From NCBI GenBank assembly GCA_949152475.1, contig OX424562.1:20398209-20462208 (forward strand): a stretch of DNA of 64,000 nucleotides, written 5' to 3'. Under the pieces are notes generated by a model. The model had not been told where the DNA came from and did not search any database. It saw only the letters and a program-made list of their open reading frames with translations. Positions within the stretch are counted from its first letter, which is position 1; each line of letters opens with the position of its first letter. This DNA is from Terebella lapidaria. Taxonomy: Eukaryota; Annelida; Polychaeta; Terebellida; Terebellidae. Below are positions 35,119-47,119 of the stretch, piece by piece. A program made the translations under genes and the position numbers.

Positions 35119-35124
35119 AATAAA
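35119..35124 (+). terminator. Candidate poly(A) signal of the FLYWCH gene
   Basis: AATAAA about 135-170 bp after the possible stop codons, in AT-rich DNA that leads into a duplicated block. Position fits a 3' UTR end; not proven. Confidence 0.45.
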
Positions 35125-35129
35125 TATTG

Positions 35130-35395
35130 AAAAATTGGAAAGCAAGTGTATTTTATGATCTTTATTTAACCAATAAATATAATTCGGTGTAACAACAAAA
35201 AAAAAATTGGAAAGCAAGTGTATTTTATGATCTTTATTTAACCAATAAATATAATTCGTCATTAAAACAATGAACATATAATTCGGTGTAACAACAAAAA
35301 AAAAATTGGAAAGCAAGTGTATTTTATGATCTTTATTTAACCAATAAATATAATTCGTCATTAAAACAATGAACATTCCACAATACATCACAAAC
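35130..35395 (+). repeat. Tandem repeat, three copies of a 60-125-bp block
   Basis: The block AATTGGAAAGCAAGTGTATT, then TTATGATCTTTATTTAACC and AATAAATATAATTCG occurs three times. The second and third copies are followed by CATTAAAACAATGAACAT. The copies are almost identical, so the duplication is recent or is an assembly artefact. Confidence 0.85.
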
Positions 35396-35479
35396 AACAC
35401 TGTGACTATGCACTGTGTGCGCTTGAAACTACTATCACCCGGGCATGTCGTCCAGTCATGCGTGAACAATTTGGTGCGC

Positions 35480-35646
35480 TATGATTTACAGGAGGAGACA
35501 GGCGGCCGGGTCGCGTGTGCGGCCGGGTCGCGTATACCCCTCTAGGGTCTTTTTTGTCAATTTGAACAATTTGGTGCGCTATGATTTACAGGAGGAGACA
35601 GGCGGCCGGGTCGCGTGTGCGGCCGGGTCGCGTATACCCCTCTAGT
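35480..35646 (+). repeat. Direct duplication of ~80 bp, GC-rich
   Basis: GCGCTATGATTTACAGGAGG, then AGACAGGCGGCCGGGTCGCG and CGTATACCCCTCTAG appears at ~35479-35546 and again at ~35576-35645, with the GGCCGGGTCGCG word itself doubled inside each copy. Confidence 0.8.
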
Positions 35647-36982
35647 AGGGACTCACTCTGTACTCACTTCTAAGGCTTAGCCTACCTAAAGGCTATTTTG
35701 TGATAATGTATGTAGTTGGAACTATGAGATTACAGTTTGGTGTCACAGATACACGACCGCGACGCGACAGAATACAACGGTCTAAAATCGTATCTAGACA
35801 TTCTACGATTGTTTTGAAAACATCATGAACATGGATGATGGAAATATCGAGACAAGTTTGTACATGCACGAATCTAAAAACTTGCACAACATCCATCAAA
35901 ACAGCCATTTAGAACTATTATAAACAATGCAAGCATACGAAAACATAACAAATACAATGTATATGTACCATCAAATGCATGAATTGTTGATATATTGACA
36001 ATTAATCACCAAAAATCACTTCAGAAAAATCGATTTGTTTTTGAAAGCCCGCTGTTTGCCAGAAATCGGCTCGATTAATTCCGTCGTGCATTAGCTATAC
36101 GGGTCAGAAGTGCGGGCGGCATGTTCATGCGTATTATTTTTTCCTCGCCCAATAATTCTGGTAGAGTCTGATCATTGACAATAATTATATATAAAAAAAT
36201 ATGCCATGAAATATTTCTCTGATTTTTTTCGATAATATCAATCGAAGATCAACTTAGGCCTACAAGTTGAACACGGGCAATGATCACGTATAAAGTCGTA
36301 ATATTAACCTGGAAGAAAAAAGGCTTAGAAGTACTTTTCGCCATAAATTCAGTACTTTTGTCATTTTTTGAACGATAACTTTTTTATAATAATTTTTGTC
36401 TGTCTTGAAAAGTATAGGCCCTTATGCTATATATATATATATATATAATCATACATGTCATACATGATATCACGATATAGAGCTAGGCCTATATAGATTT
36501 ATTGTGAAAAACTCAGAAAAAGAAAAGCACATGTAGAACTCATGGTGAACTCATCTGTATTCTCCAGTATATGATAAAATGTACGATATATCATGATTAT
36601 GCATGCGCAGATGACCATGTTTTTTTAGAGTGTTGTATTGTAGCGTATTGAGATTATTTGATTTGTTGGATGTTCTAAAACCCGACATTGTCAAAGTCAA
36701 TGAGCTAAATCAATGAGCTCATTGGTCAAAGTCACCAAAATTGCACAACATTATTTTTTTTAATGTGACTTCCTTTACGCTCGTGATATAGCCCTGAGAT
36801 CTATCTTTGAATATTTTGTTTTCAGTGACCAAACCACACCTCTTGGTGTTGCAAGAGGATTATAGGAGGTAAATTTCAAAACCACTAGGCCTACAAGATA
36901 GACCACCGCATATAGGCCTAATTATGGCTCTTCATAATTCCATCATTATCAAACGTTTTTGTCACAAGATCACTCAAGATCA
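35647..36982. other. Intergenic DNA, no gene seen
   Basis: AT-rich sequence with a (TA) microsatellite at ~36430-36447 and no frame with recognisable protein features. It borders the left LTR of the large retroelement. Confidence 0.5.
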
Positions 36983-37718
36983 TGTAAAGTTATTGACTAT
37001 CGTCCGCTCTTCGGGATCCTCGAGGATAGTCCTCTCACCGTGAGTCCTTGCGGACGCGCATCCGCTATTCCGGATCCTTGCGGCGGCGCCGCTCACCGGA
37101 GGTCACTGCGGACACGGTAACCACTCTAGCATTAACGGTAACCAGGTAACAGCCCACCCGACACTCCCAGGCCTACGGACACCGTTCAGAAACTGGTTCA
37201 TCACCACGGTGTTAACTGGAGGGGCCTGGCGAGCCGCGGTCTGCCTCGGGGACGGAACCTTGTACAGTCCGACATGCTGGCCAGAGCCTATGTCATACGT
37301 CCCGGGAAGGGAGAGAACTGGCGATCCACAGGGCTTACGCCCCCGAGTCAGCAACTTGTCTCTCCCAGCCCGGGCCTCCCCATGGAAATCGTCCCCAGGG
37401 CTCTAGGAGCCCACTACTCTCGACCAGGGAACGCAAAGCTCATGGCGAGCCTTGCGTGCGTCCTGTTCACTCTCTCTCGGACAATCTCCTCGATCGAGTC
37501 GCTTCCAGTGTATATATAATACACCACAAGCTGTAGGACGCACGCGAGGTATAATCGATCCATTGTTATAGTTTACTGGAGCGTAAATTACAATGCGTCG
37601 CCGTGGCAACGCACGCTCGAACGGAGCGTGTCAAAACAAGGCCAAGTACGAAAAAGGCCACATAAATGGCATGTATGTTTACAATCACCTGCCGCGTGCT
37701 TAGGGCAAAATCGCCACA
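36983..37718 (-). repeat. 3' LTR of the gypsy-type element
   Basis: 736 bp, the partner of 53507-54241, with about nine single-base differences and a one-base length difference by eye. It is preceded, in element orientation, by the purine-rich AAGAAGGGGG tract at ~37722-37732. Confidence 0.92.
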
Positions 37719-37732
37719 TTACCCCCTTCTTA

Positions 37733-38245
37733 CAATGTTGGTCCCCAACATGTTCCGCCCGCGCCCAAAACAGCCAAAACCCGACGAAGGCTTCGCATGG
37801 CGGGGTCCGGAAGAAGGCAAGATGGCAACACCCGGAAGTCACGGCGCAAAACACTAGGACTTTAAGAGTCCCTTTTGGAAGAATGGGGAACTACCCCCGG
37901 ACTTACGGAGTAAACTATAACGCGCTTTGCAATTTTGAATAAACCCTCATAAACAAGCTAAAATTTTGACCGAGGTGGTCCAAAACCGTGTGATGACCTT
38001 GGAAGGTCATCCGTTATAAAAGGACGGTGTGTCGAGTCTTTGGAATATCTTTAAGGTAAAACTTTAAATTTAGAAATTTTGTAAAACGACACACCGAGTG
38101 ATCAAAAGTGATAGTACCTCTAAAAATGTTGCCGACCGCCCTGCCGGCCGGCTCCTCAGATCCGCAGAATGGGTCTGAGGCAGGGCGGAGCCGCGGGAGC
38201 GACTCCGGCACGCCGCCGCACAAGTGCGGCGATGAGGCTAGTACC
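37733..38245. other. Leader to the 3' LTR, no coding seen
   Basis: About 510 bp between the 3' coding region and the polypurine tract. It contains no recognisable feature apart from CGACACACCG-type inverted words near 38025 and 38090. Confidence 0.4.
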
Positions 38246-41200
38246 CTAGCCTTCCTCTGTCGTCATCGGCTCCTCATCCGTGCCGCCTGTCTTGGGGTCT
38301 GGCGGCGGTGACGGGTCCCTACGCCGCGGAAGCAGTGGAGCCGGCATGGAGAAAGCCGGCTGCATGGGCGGATGAGGCAGGCCCGGTGGCGCTTGCAGGG
38401 GCTTATGCGGTGAGCCCTGCAATCCGGGTCCTGTCGGAGCCATCACGACGGAGGACGGTAGAGACGTAGCGCCGAGATCTGCAATGGCGCGGAACATCTC
38501 TACCATATCGCGGGTGCGCTGAGGACCGGCCGTACGTTCTCCCCACACCTGGAATAGGTATGGGTAGATGGCCAGCTCCAAAGCAGCATCCGCCCGCTGA
38601 AGAGCCGCCTGGTTCAGGGCGGACGACTCGGGGTCATCGACGCCCTGGAGTAGGTGAGTATGAGCGGCCTCGGCTTCGTCAAGACGACGCCGTAGCTGCT
38701 CATTCTCAGCCTCCAGGTGCTCCATCCTAGCGGTTACTTCTGGGGCGGGGGCGGACGCCCCGGACTGCTCGGCAAGAGCGGCGGTTCGACACTGGTCGAA
38801 CGCGTGCCGCTCAATGACGGCCGACAAAGTCCGGTAGCTCTCTAGGCTCCGCCGGGTGCCTTCCATGAGGCCCTGGTCGTATGCGAGATCGCATGCGACA
38901 CAGGAGGCCTCGGCGCGGCACCGGCTGAACCGGTCCAGAGAGCTGTCCATCTCCGCCACAAGGTACTCCGCCGCTCGGGTGAGCCGACCACGCTGGGGGT
39001 GATCCCAGGGGTGCTCCTCCCGAGCGCGGACCAACGCGGCCACACCTGCGGACCCCAAGTCACGAATGGCTCGGGGCACTGGCAGGTTCACCAACGCTGG
39101 GTCACCGGGGATCTGGTCCATACCATCGCGACGATGGCCGACCGATGGACCGAGCCTCCGGCGTACGTCCGCCGTGGCGTCGAGGGGATCCAGGTCCAGG
39201 GAGGCGGTGCTTTGCCATCCCGCGGACGTCCCCTCAACTACCAACGAGGACGCGGACGCCGACCTCGAGAGAGGTACCGCACGTCCGCTACTGCTCGCAA
39301 CCGAGGGAGTCACACGTGGGGTCCTTGGCTGGACCACCGACGTGGTACTCGAGGAGGCGGAGGTGTCTGCCACCACCCGTCCCTCAGACGGACCCGCGGG
39401 TACCGTCACCTCGAGCAAGCCCGGGAAATCCTCCTGAGTCAGCGCACCCGGGGACTGCAGGGGCGTCGTCCCGGCCGGAGTCTTTCCGGCGGACGAACCC
39501 TTCCCCTGAGTCCTTGGCGGGGGGCGCGGCTTAGGAGAAGCCACTCGTGTCTTGGCCGCGATCTGCGGCATCTCCGACACGACCATGGTCACCCGGTGCC
39601 GTTCTTCCACTGCCTGGGTTGCCGGCGGTTGACAGACAGCCTCTGCTGCTGTCCGGGCGGCTTCCGCCGCCTGGTACTCCGCCGGAGTCTGGCCCATTGA
39701 AGCCGTCAGGCGAGCTGTGTAGCTCGAGCCCGCGGACACAACGCCAGACTCTTTCCAGGCATCGGACCCCAGTGGACCGGACCCCAGTGGAAAAACCGGT
39801 TCTTCACCGTTCCTGACGTGGTCATGAACGATGCCACCCTAGGTGGAATGTATCCACAATTGAATACAGGCCCCGCTTCATCACCAACGGTGTGAAGTCC
39901 CTCACCGCGGTGTGCACCCGCGCGGTGAGTGTTCAGGGCCTCCAAACTGGGAAAATATCGCAGCTGAGGCCTACTGGAGTAACACCTCTTGCAAACGAAC
40001 ATTTTCATCCAGGGGTAGTGGTACCCCGCAACATGTCGACTCAGGTGGTCGTAGGAAGGATACCTACGATCCCGGTTGAGCGCTTGATGCGGGTCCTCAT
40101 ACCCGTCCAGGGATTCCGGACAGAGGAGGCATATTACCCCGTCCTCTGTCTCGGGCGGCAGCCCGACACGCTCCTCGTCCGTGAGTGGACGAGGCCGTGT
40201 AAAAGGCGTGTCGGCCGCCGCACCGTGCGGCGCCCCTGCGGCTCCCTGCCATAACGCGGGAGGAACATGTGTCCCTGACGGACTCCAGGGAGTTCGGGGC
40301 CCATCTCGGCCTGCAGCCTCTGGATAGAGGGCTGCTCCGAGGACGACCGCTTCTTCTTTTTGGCCGCCCCCGAACGATTCTCCGACCTGGATCGTCGGGG
40401 CACACTCTTCCCGCGTTGGGGCGCGGTCCTCTGTTGCTGCGCAACGAAGGCCCGCCATCCCGCTTCCAGTGCGGCGTCAGACAGGTGGACCCCGTCTTGC
40501 TCCGCGCGCTTCCGGAGGAGTTCTAAACGCAGATCTCCTTCCTTCGGCACGGGACGCCCCCGATCCACTGGACTGGACCCCACCTCCGCAGCTCCGGTAG
40601 GTCTCTTATTACCGGAGGAAGAAGAGGAGGAGGTTTCTTTCGGTGCCTGGATAGGCACCCGCTTGCTGGAACCTCCCGCGCCCTGGCCGGATCCTTCGGA
40701 GGCGCCGCCCGCACGAGATCCCGAGGGATTAGGCGCCTTGGCGTCTCCGGGTTTGGCGGAGGACCCTGACTGGCCGCCCGGCTTAGGCGCCAGCGGCTTA
40801 GGACCTCCGGACTGTGATCCGGTTTGAGGCGGGGGACCGCCGGACTTCTTTTTCCGGTGGGTCCGCTTCCTCTTCTTCTTCTTAGGAGGCGAGGAGACCG
40901 GGTCCGGGTCGGATCCGGTCTCAGATTGCCCGCGGTTGGAGGCCTCCAGCGCTTGCTGGGCTCTCCACTGCTTCTGGGCAATCTCTCGGGCTCGACGGCG
41001 AGTACGCCTAGAGACGGGCGATGTAAACCCGTCATCTTGGTTCTCGGTCTCCTTCGAGCCAGACTCCTGTTCCTGGGCCGGAGCCTGGGATGCGGCTTCC
41101 TCAGCCGCGTCAACCTGCTCCACCCAAGTCCCAGGGGCCTTCTGGTCGTGCGGACCAGACTCCGCAGGTGCGGACACCGAGGAGTTCTCGGCGGAACCGG

Positions 41201-41648
41201 TGTCCGGACGGCTACGGCCATCCGGACGGGTTTCCGCACGAGTACTCTCATCCGGCCCCAGAGACGCAAGCATCTCCGCGGGCGGATGCAACTCAATGCC
41301 AACACGAGCAGGTCCCGCACCACCGCAGTCCATCATCTTTTCCATGCGAGGAAAAGACGACGGATTCAAGAGTTGCTCGGCGCCTAGCGTGGCCGAGTCA
41401 CTCTCTGCGGGGCGGTCCTCCACGACCTCGCTCTCGGACTCGGTTCCCGTACCGGAACCAGAGCCGGAGCTGGATTCCGCAGAATCCACATCCTCGCTTT
41501 CGGAGACGACCTCGCGGTCATCATCCTCAGGCCTAGCTAGGGGTCTCGAGTACACACTAGTGCGCTCCAGAGACCCCTCCTCCCTCCCTACATCATCACC
41601 CCAACCGTCACTTGACTCTGAAGTTAAAGATTGTATACAATGTATCAA
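38246..41648 (-). other. Extra 3' coding region of the LTR element (fossil, function unknown)
   Basis: Three overlapping minus-strand open stretches lie between pol and the 3' LTR. 41648-40134 is acidic, Ser/Pro-rich, with a strongly basic nuclear-signal-like patch (PPKKKKRKRTHRKKK). 40458-39706 contains two zinc-finger-like C-x2-C...H patterns (CLLCPESL with SRHVAGYH, and CKRCYSS with THRAGAH). 39739-38246 is Ala/Pro-rich with a coiled-coil heptad segment (ARMEHLEAENEQLRRRLDEA). There is no signal peptide or membrane helix, so these are not a classical envelope. The place and size suggest an accessory gene of this element lineage or captured host sequence. Broken or whole cannot be judged without relatives. 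Confidence 0.6.
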
Positions 41649-41649
41649 A

Positions 41650-43141
41650 AGCCAAACTACTTGTGGGTGTTACGATTATGTCACCCTATCAGCAGCGATA
41701 AATAAAAATTTAACACCGCCCAAGCAGCAATGGAAATAAATCCACCACCACTTGCATGCTTTTCATAGATCACGATATACAGCCTTTGATACAATGTACA
41801 CAATCTCCTACACCCCTCTTGCGAAAGCAGAAATCTCCCGATTTCTTACTCTCTATTGCACCAAGGAAAAGAGATATATCACTAAACTTTCTCATATATT
41901 TGATAAATGAGTAGGAATAGCATTTCCACGGGAACACGCGCACACTTGTGGCTTATAATCCTCCCATAAATGATAAATGAGATGGAAAATAAACAAAATC
42001 ACTCCCCATAGCCGCTGGCACGCTTACAAGGCGATCGGACATACCCATGACGTCCGGACCGACAATCGGGCGCCCTATGGGCGTTAGCTAAACGCCCACT
42101 AGCATCCCCGATGTACAGCCTGGCCGCGGAGCGGTGCCCGGTCCAGCCCAGAGCCTCCTCAAACGACTACCGGAGCGCGGAGCCAATAGATTAGACACGG
42201 AGCCGGCATGGTCCATAACCTCAATGGTTAGGGGGCGAACCCTTCATACCGGCGCCCAATCTAGAGGCGCCCAAAGATGGTGAAAGCAATAGCCGGCGGA
42301 CGTCCGGAGCTGCCCGCGGACGGAGTCCAGGCCGGACGCCTACCATAGAACGGCGTATTGCCCTTATCCAATGAATATGAAATTGGAATTAAAAGCCACC
42401 ACAAGTTTTGCGCATGTAATATACGACCCCCTTCTTAGAAGGAGGCCGGGGTTCCGGTCATTCCGGCCGGACCGCGTATTGTAAGGTACGATTCGGACGA
42501 GAATGAGCGTCACCCGCTACCGCGGCTGGTCCGCACACGCGGACTTAACAACCGCTCCATTATCATAATGGATAGTCGGTTTCCTGCCGTAAGAAACCTC
42601 ACTTACTATAACCTTAATTATAGTAATGGCTCACGGGGGATAACTACACCGAAGTGCGTCATCATAAAGCGTCACGGACGCCGGACGAGTCACGCGGACG
42701 AACCGCGGACGTCAGTCCTAACGTGCGGACACTATCCCCGCGTCCAGAGCCAGTTCCCCAAATCCGTGGGAAGGCGCTTCTCCCGTAGCAGACGTAAATC
42801 CCAACCTCAGTCTGGCCACTTAAGAGGCTGTTCCGGGACCAGGGGCGTCCGGTAAATCCACAAAAGTCGTCCGGCCAGCGTAGCCGCTGTGTTAACTACG
42901 CCGGACTACAGGCGAACTGATGCGGATGAAGCTGCCGCACGTCCCTAGCGCTGAAAACTACGGGAGGGCGGATGCGGAGCGGCGGCGTTACGACATGAAA
43001 GTATCCGCGGACCTCAACTCCGAAGATAGCCACAAAGTAGCCACCCGCGGAGGTAAGTCGTGCGGACTTTCACGGAATGACCTAAAACCCGTCCTTGGTG
43101 TGATAGACGGGTACCGCAGACGCATCCGCATGGGCGGAAGG
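41650..43141. other. Non-coding spacer of the LTR element between pol and the 3' coding region
   Basis: About 1.5 kb with no convincing frame on the coding strand and many CGGAC/GTCCG words shared with the rest of the element. It may hold splice or other signals for the 3' coding region, but none can be assigned. Confidence 0.5.
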
Positions 43142-46100
43142 TTATTCCCACCCATACCGGGCTGGCGCACGTGGTTTCCGGCGTGGCCGCCCGTCATCCG
43201 CAGGTACTGGAGGGAGTGGGGGTACCTGCGGATCGCCGTCATCTGGCTGATAGCCACCCAGTCCATCATCTGACAGGTCAGAGAGGTCCGGGAGGCCCAC
43301 CATACGGCGCACACGCTCGTCCGGAGTCCGCGGATGCTGACCGGACGGATCCCATACGGGAGCATCATCCGGTTCCGCATCTTGAACGAGCGGATCCATG
43401 ACAAGCGGGCCCTCGTACTTCTTCAGATTATCGATATGGACAACCAGAACCCTGTCCGGATCGGAATCCCTCCGGATCCGGTAGTCCACATCTGTCACCT
43501 GTTTCAGTACCGTAAACGGGCCTATCCACGGCTTAGCAAATTTATTACCTTGCTTAAGCGGCGGATAATAGTAGCGCACCTTGTCACCTTCCGCAAAAGC
43601 TGGCCTGCCCTTAGCATGGGCGTCATAGCCTCGCTTCTGCCGGATGGCAGACTTGTCCAGGCGCGCGCGCGCGAAATCATGGGCGTTCGCCAGGGCGCGG
43701 CGAGTCCACTCCACGTACTCCGGACCGCACTGGGGTACTGCGCCGGTCTCTGCCGCAGTTGGATACATAATATCCACGGGCAAATTTAGCTCCCGGCTGT
43801 ACAACATCGCGTGCGGAGTAACTCCGGTCGACGAGTGGACCGACGACCTGTACGCCATTAAGACATACGGGAGGTGGTCATCCCAATCATTCGCACGATC
43901 GTTCACAAAGACCACCAGCATATTGAGGACCGATCGATTAAAGCGTTCGACCTGGCCATCAGACTGGGGCCTGTAGGGGGTGGTCCGCACCTTGGTACTG
44001 CCTAGCATCTGTGCTAGGTTTCGGAACAGGTTGCTCTCAAATTGTGTGCCCTGATCCGAATGTACCTGTTTAGGTACCCCATGGTACACCACCCATCTAT
44101 TTACCAACAACCGAGCTACCTCGTCCGCAGTCTGGCGGCGCAGTGGGTAGGCATCGGTATATTTGGTAAAATAGTCGGAAATCACCAGGATGTACCGGAA
44201 ACCGCGCGGGCTGACCCGGTGGGTATCCAGTATATCCAAAGCTATCCGATCGAACGGCGCGCCCGCCTTAACCGTGGTTAAGGGGTGGCGGCCAGGAATC
44301 GGAACTCCTTTGCGAGCTTGACACCGAGGGCAGGCTGCGCACCACCGTTGCACGTCCTAGCCGCTACCAGGCCAATGAAAGCGCTGTTGTAGCCTATGGA
44401 CGGTCCTCCGGATTCCCAAGTGACCGGTCACCCAGAGGTCATGCAACTGGTGGAGTACTTCTTTCCGCAGCTCCGCCGGGAGCACCAACTGCCATATGGG
44501 AGGCAGTGGAGTCGGTGGCTCATAGCGCCGGTATAAGAGGCCATCCCTCAAGGAGAGTCTTTCCCACTGGGATACTAGAGACAAAGTCTCCTCCCTGTAG
44601 GTATTCCGCTCATCCTTCGAGGGCTTCTGGCCGGCCTCAAGGGCTGTTATTACCGGTGCCAGAGCACTGTCAGCTCTTTGCGTCGCAGCTATCTGCGCCG
44701 GAGAGTAGCCACCCAAGTAATTAGGCTCCTCATCCGTCGCGTCCGGCTGCGCCGCAGCGGCCATCACCACAGGGGGCAAGGACCGCTCATACTCGCAGCT
44801 ATCTGCGCCGGAGAGTAGCCACCCAAGTAATTAGGCTCCTCATCCGTCGCGTCCGGCTGCGCCGCAGCGGCCATCACCACAGGGGGCAAGGACCGCTCAT
44901 ACTCAGACTCTCCAGAGGACGAGGGTACCCACGAGGAGTACACCGCCGGACTCGAGGAGGACTCGCTGGAGCTGAGCCGCAACTCCGCTTCATATGCGGG
45001 ACGCCCTCGCCGGTAACGGCGGGTCCGCGCGCGGAGATTAGCCCTAAACGCTCCGGCCGCCATGTTGTTAGAGGGGGCGGAGGCCTGCGGTCTCCCCGGA
45101 ACGTCCAATTCCGAGTCTGAGGACGAATCCGCGGCTTGCTGGAATGGCGCCATTCCTGCACAGCCCGGATTCTTGCACTTATGACAATGGGACAGGCCGT
45201 CCGCGTTGCCGTGCAACTTACCAGCGCGATGCTCTATCTGCATGTCATACTCCTGGAGTTTGACGAGCCACCGCGCCACCAAGCCATCGGCCTCACTATA
45301 GTTGAGGAGCCATCTCAGCGAACTATGATCAGTCCGCAAGCGGAAATGGCGTCCCAACAAATAGTGCCGGAAACGCTTGGTCATCGTAACCACCGCGAGC
45401 AACTCGCGATGAGTGGTACAGTAGTGCATTTGAGAGCGGCTCAAGGCCACACTCGCATAAGCTACTACCCGCTCTTGCCCGTCCACGATCTGCGAGAGGA
45501 CACCGCCGAGTGCGAAGTTACTCGCGTCAGTGTCCAGGATGAACTCGCAGTCCGGACGAGGGTGCCGCAGCACCGGGGCCGCTACCAAGGCCTGCCGGAG
45601 TCCCGAGAAGGCGTCAGCCTGCTCGGCGGACCAAACAAAATCGGCGCCATTTTCCGTGAGGATAGTAAGGGGACGCGCGATCTCCGCAAAGCCGCGAATA
45701 AACCTGCGGTGGTAGCTCGCGAAGCCCAAGAAGGACCTCACGTCCGCCACGTTACATGGCGGAGGCCATTTCTGCACGGCCGCCACCTTTGTGGGGTCTG
45801 GTCTCACTCCGGTGCCCATTACCATGAAGCCCAAGTACAGGATTTCCTGCGCGAATAGCTCGCACTTACTTGGCTTCAATTTAAGCCCTGCTCCGCGGAT
45901 GCGATGGAGCACCATCTGGAGGTTGGTGAGGGTTTCCTCGAACGACCGGCCATACACGACGACATCGTCGATGTAGACCATACATCGCTTCCAGAGGAAC
46001 CCTTTAAGTACCATCTCCATGAGGCGCTCGAACGTCGCTGGTGCGTTACAGAGCCCGAACGGCATTACCTTGAATTGGTAGAGCCCGTTCTTGGTAACGA

Positions 46101-46906
46101 AGGCAGTCTTCGCCCGATCACTCTCCTCCATCTCCACCTGCCAATACCCGGAGGCCAGATCTAAAGCACAGAAATAGTGCGACCCGGCCAGGGCATCGAA
46201 GGTATCTTCAATGTGCGGGAGAGGATATGAGTCCTTCCGCATGGCATCGTTGAGTTTCCGATAGTCCACGCAGAACCTCCACGAGCCGTCCTTCTTCTTC
46301 ACCATAACCACCGGACTGGCCCAAGGGCTGTCACTGGGTTCGATGATGTCTAAGTCGAGCATCTTTTGCACCTCCTGGTCTATGACCTCTTGGTGCACTA
46401 TTGCTGCCCGACGAAGACGCTGCTTGAGAGGACACTCGTCCACGAGGTCGATGCGGTGTTTGGCGATGTCAGTCTTGCCAACCGCACCATCAGGACCCAT
46501 GAACACATCCGCATACTGCCGCAGCAGTTTGCAGAGCGCTTGGCGCTGCTCTTCATCCAACCGGTCCTTCGGAACCCGAGATTCCAAATGGTCCGGTAGG
46601 GTGAACGGGTCATCTCCGGCGGCCGCCGCCGCGCACACAGCGCGGCAGACAGGATCGTCGGGGAGGACACGACTCGAGGACGCGGGAATAGCAGTAGCTG
46701 CTATGCATCCGCGCTTCAGTACAATCGGAGCATCCGTAGGATTCACCACGAGGATGGGCATCACGCGGGGGTTGGACATGACCAGGGCCCCACCCAGCAC
46801 GAGCCCAGTTCCTGCGGCGAAACTGCTCACGGGTTGCACTATACATGGTCGACCATCGAGGGGCATGCGGAGACGACACGGCCTCGCCTCAATGATCATC
46901 TCACTC
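43142..46906 (-). other. pol region, second copy: RT, RNase H, integrase (fossil)
   Basis: A long minus-strand frame (46908-44764) repeats the RT and RNase H domains of the first copy with very few differences. It is followed by an integrase zinc-binding segment (HLGIRRTVHRLQQRFHWPG) and the integrase core (frame 44353-43142, from CAACPRCQARKG onward). A C-terminal GPF-type motif (WIGPFTVL) lies near 43520, and the tail ends in a Pro-rich, then basic stretch. I see no chromodomain. Confidence 0.88.
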
Positions 46907-47119
46907 ATCGAGATGAGAAAATCATAGAAAATTCATAGAATTCATAGAACTCATAGAAAATTCATCCCAATAATCCCGGCCGCTCCGATATCCGCAACGA
47001 TTGCCTCTGTCGGATACACCTTGTCCCCAAGGGTAATAGGCAGATCGATGATGCCATGGATACGGATGCGGTTGTCTCCCGCTCCGTAGAGCTTGTACGG
47101 TCCAGGATCCCGCAACTCA
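46907..47119 (-). other. Junction between the two pol copies
   Basis: The ~210 bp between the copies contain a short AATTCATAGAA simple repeat and a fragment homologous to the protease region near 49940-50100. This composition is expected at the seam of a tandem duplication formed by recombination or template switching. Confidence 0.7.

Noticed and set aside
38246-41648. Envelope gene
   Set aside because: No signal peptide, no fusion-peptide-like or membrane-spanning hydrophobic stretch, no cysteine pattern of an envelope protein.
39000-41740. Plus-strand frames up to 267 aa opposite the 3' coding region
   Set aside because: Composition is the mirror of the GC-rich minus strand. The minus frames have a coiled coil and zinc-finger pattern; the plus frames are only Arg/Ser/Pro-rich.
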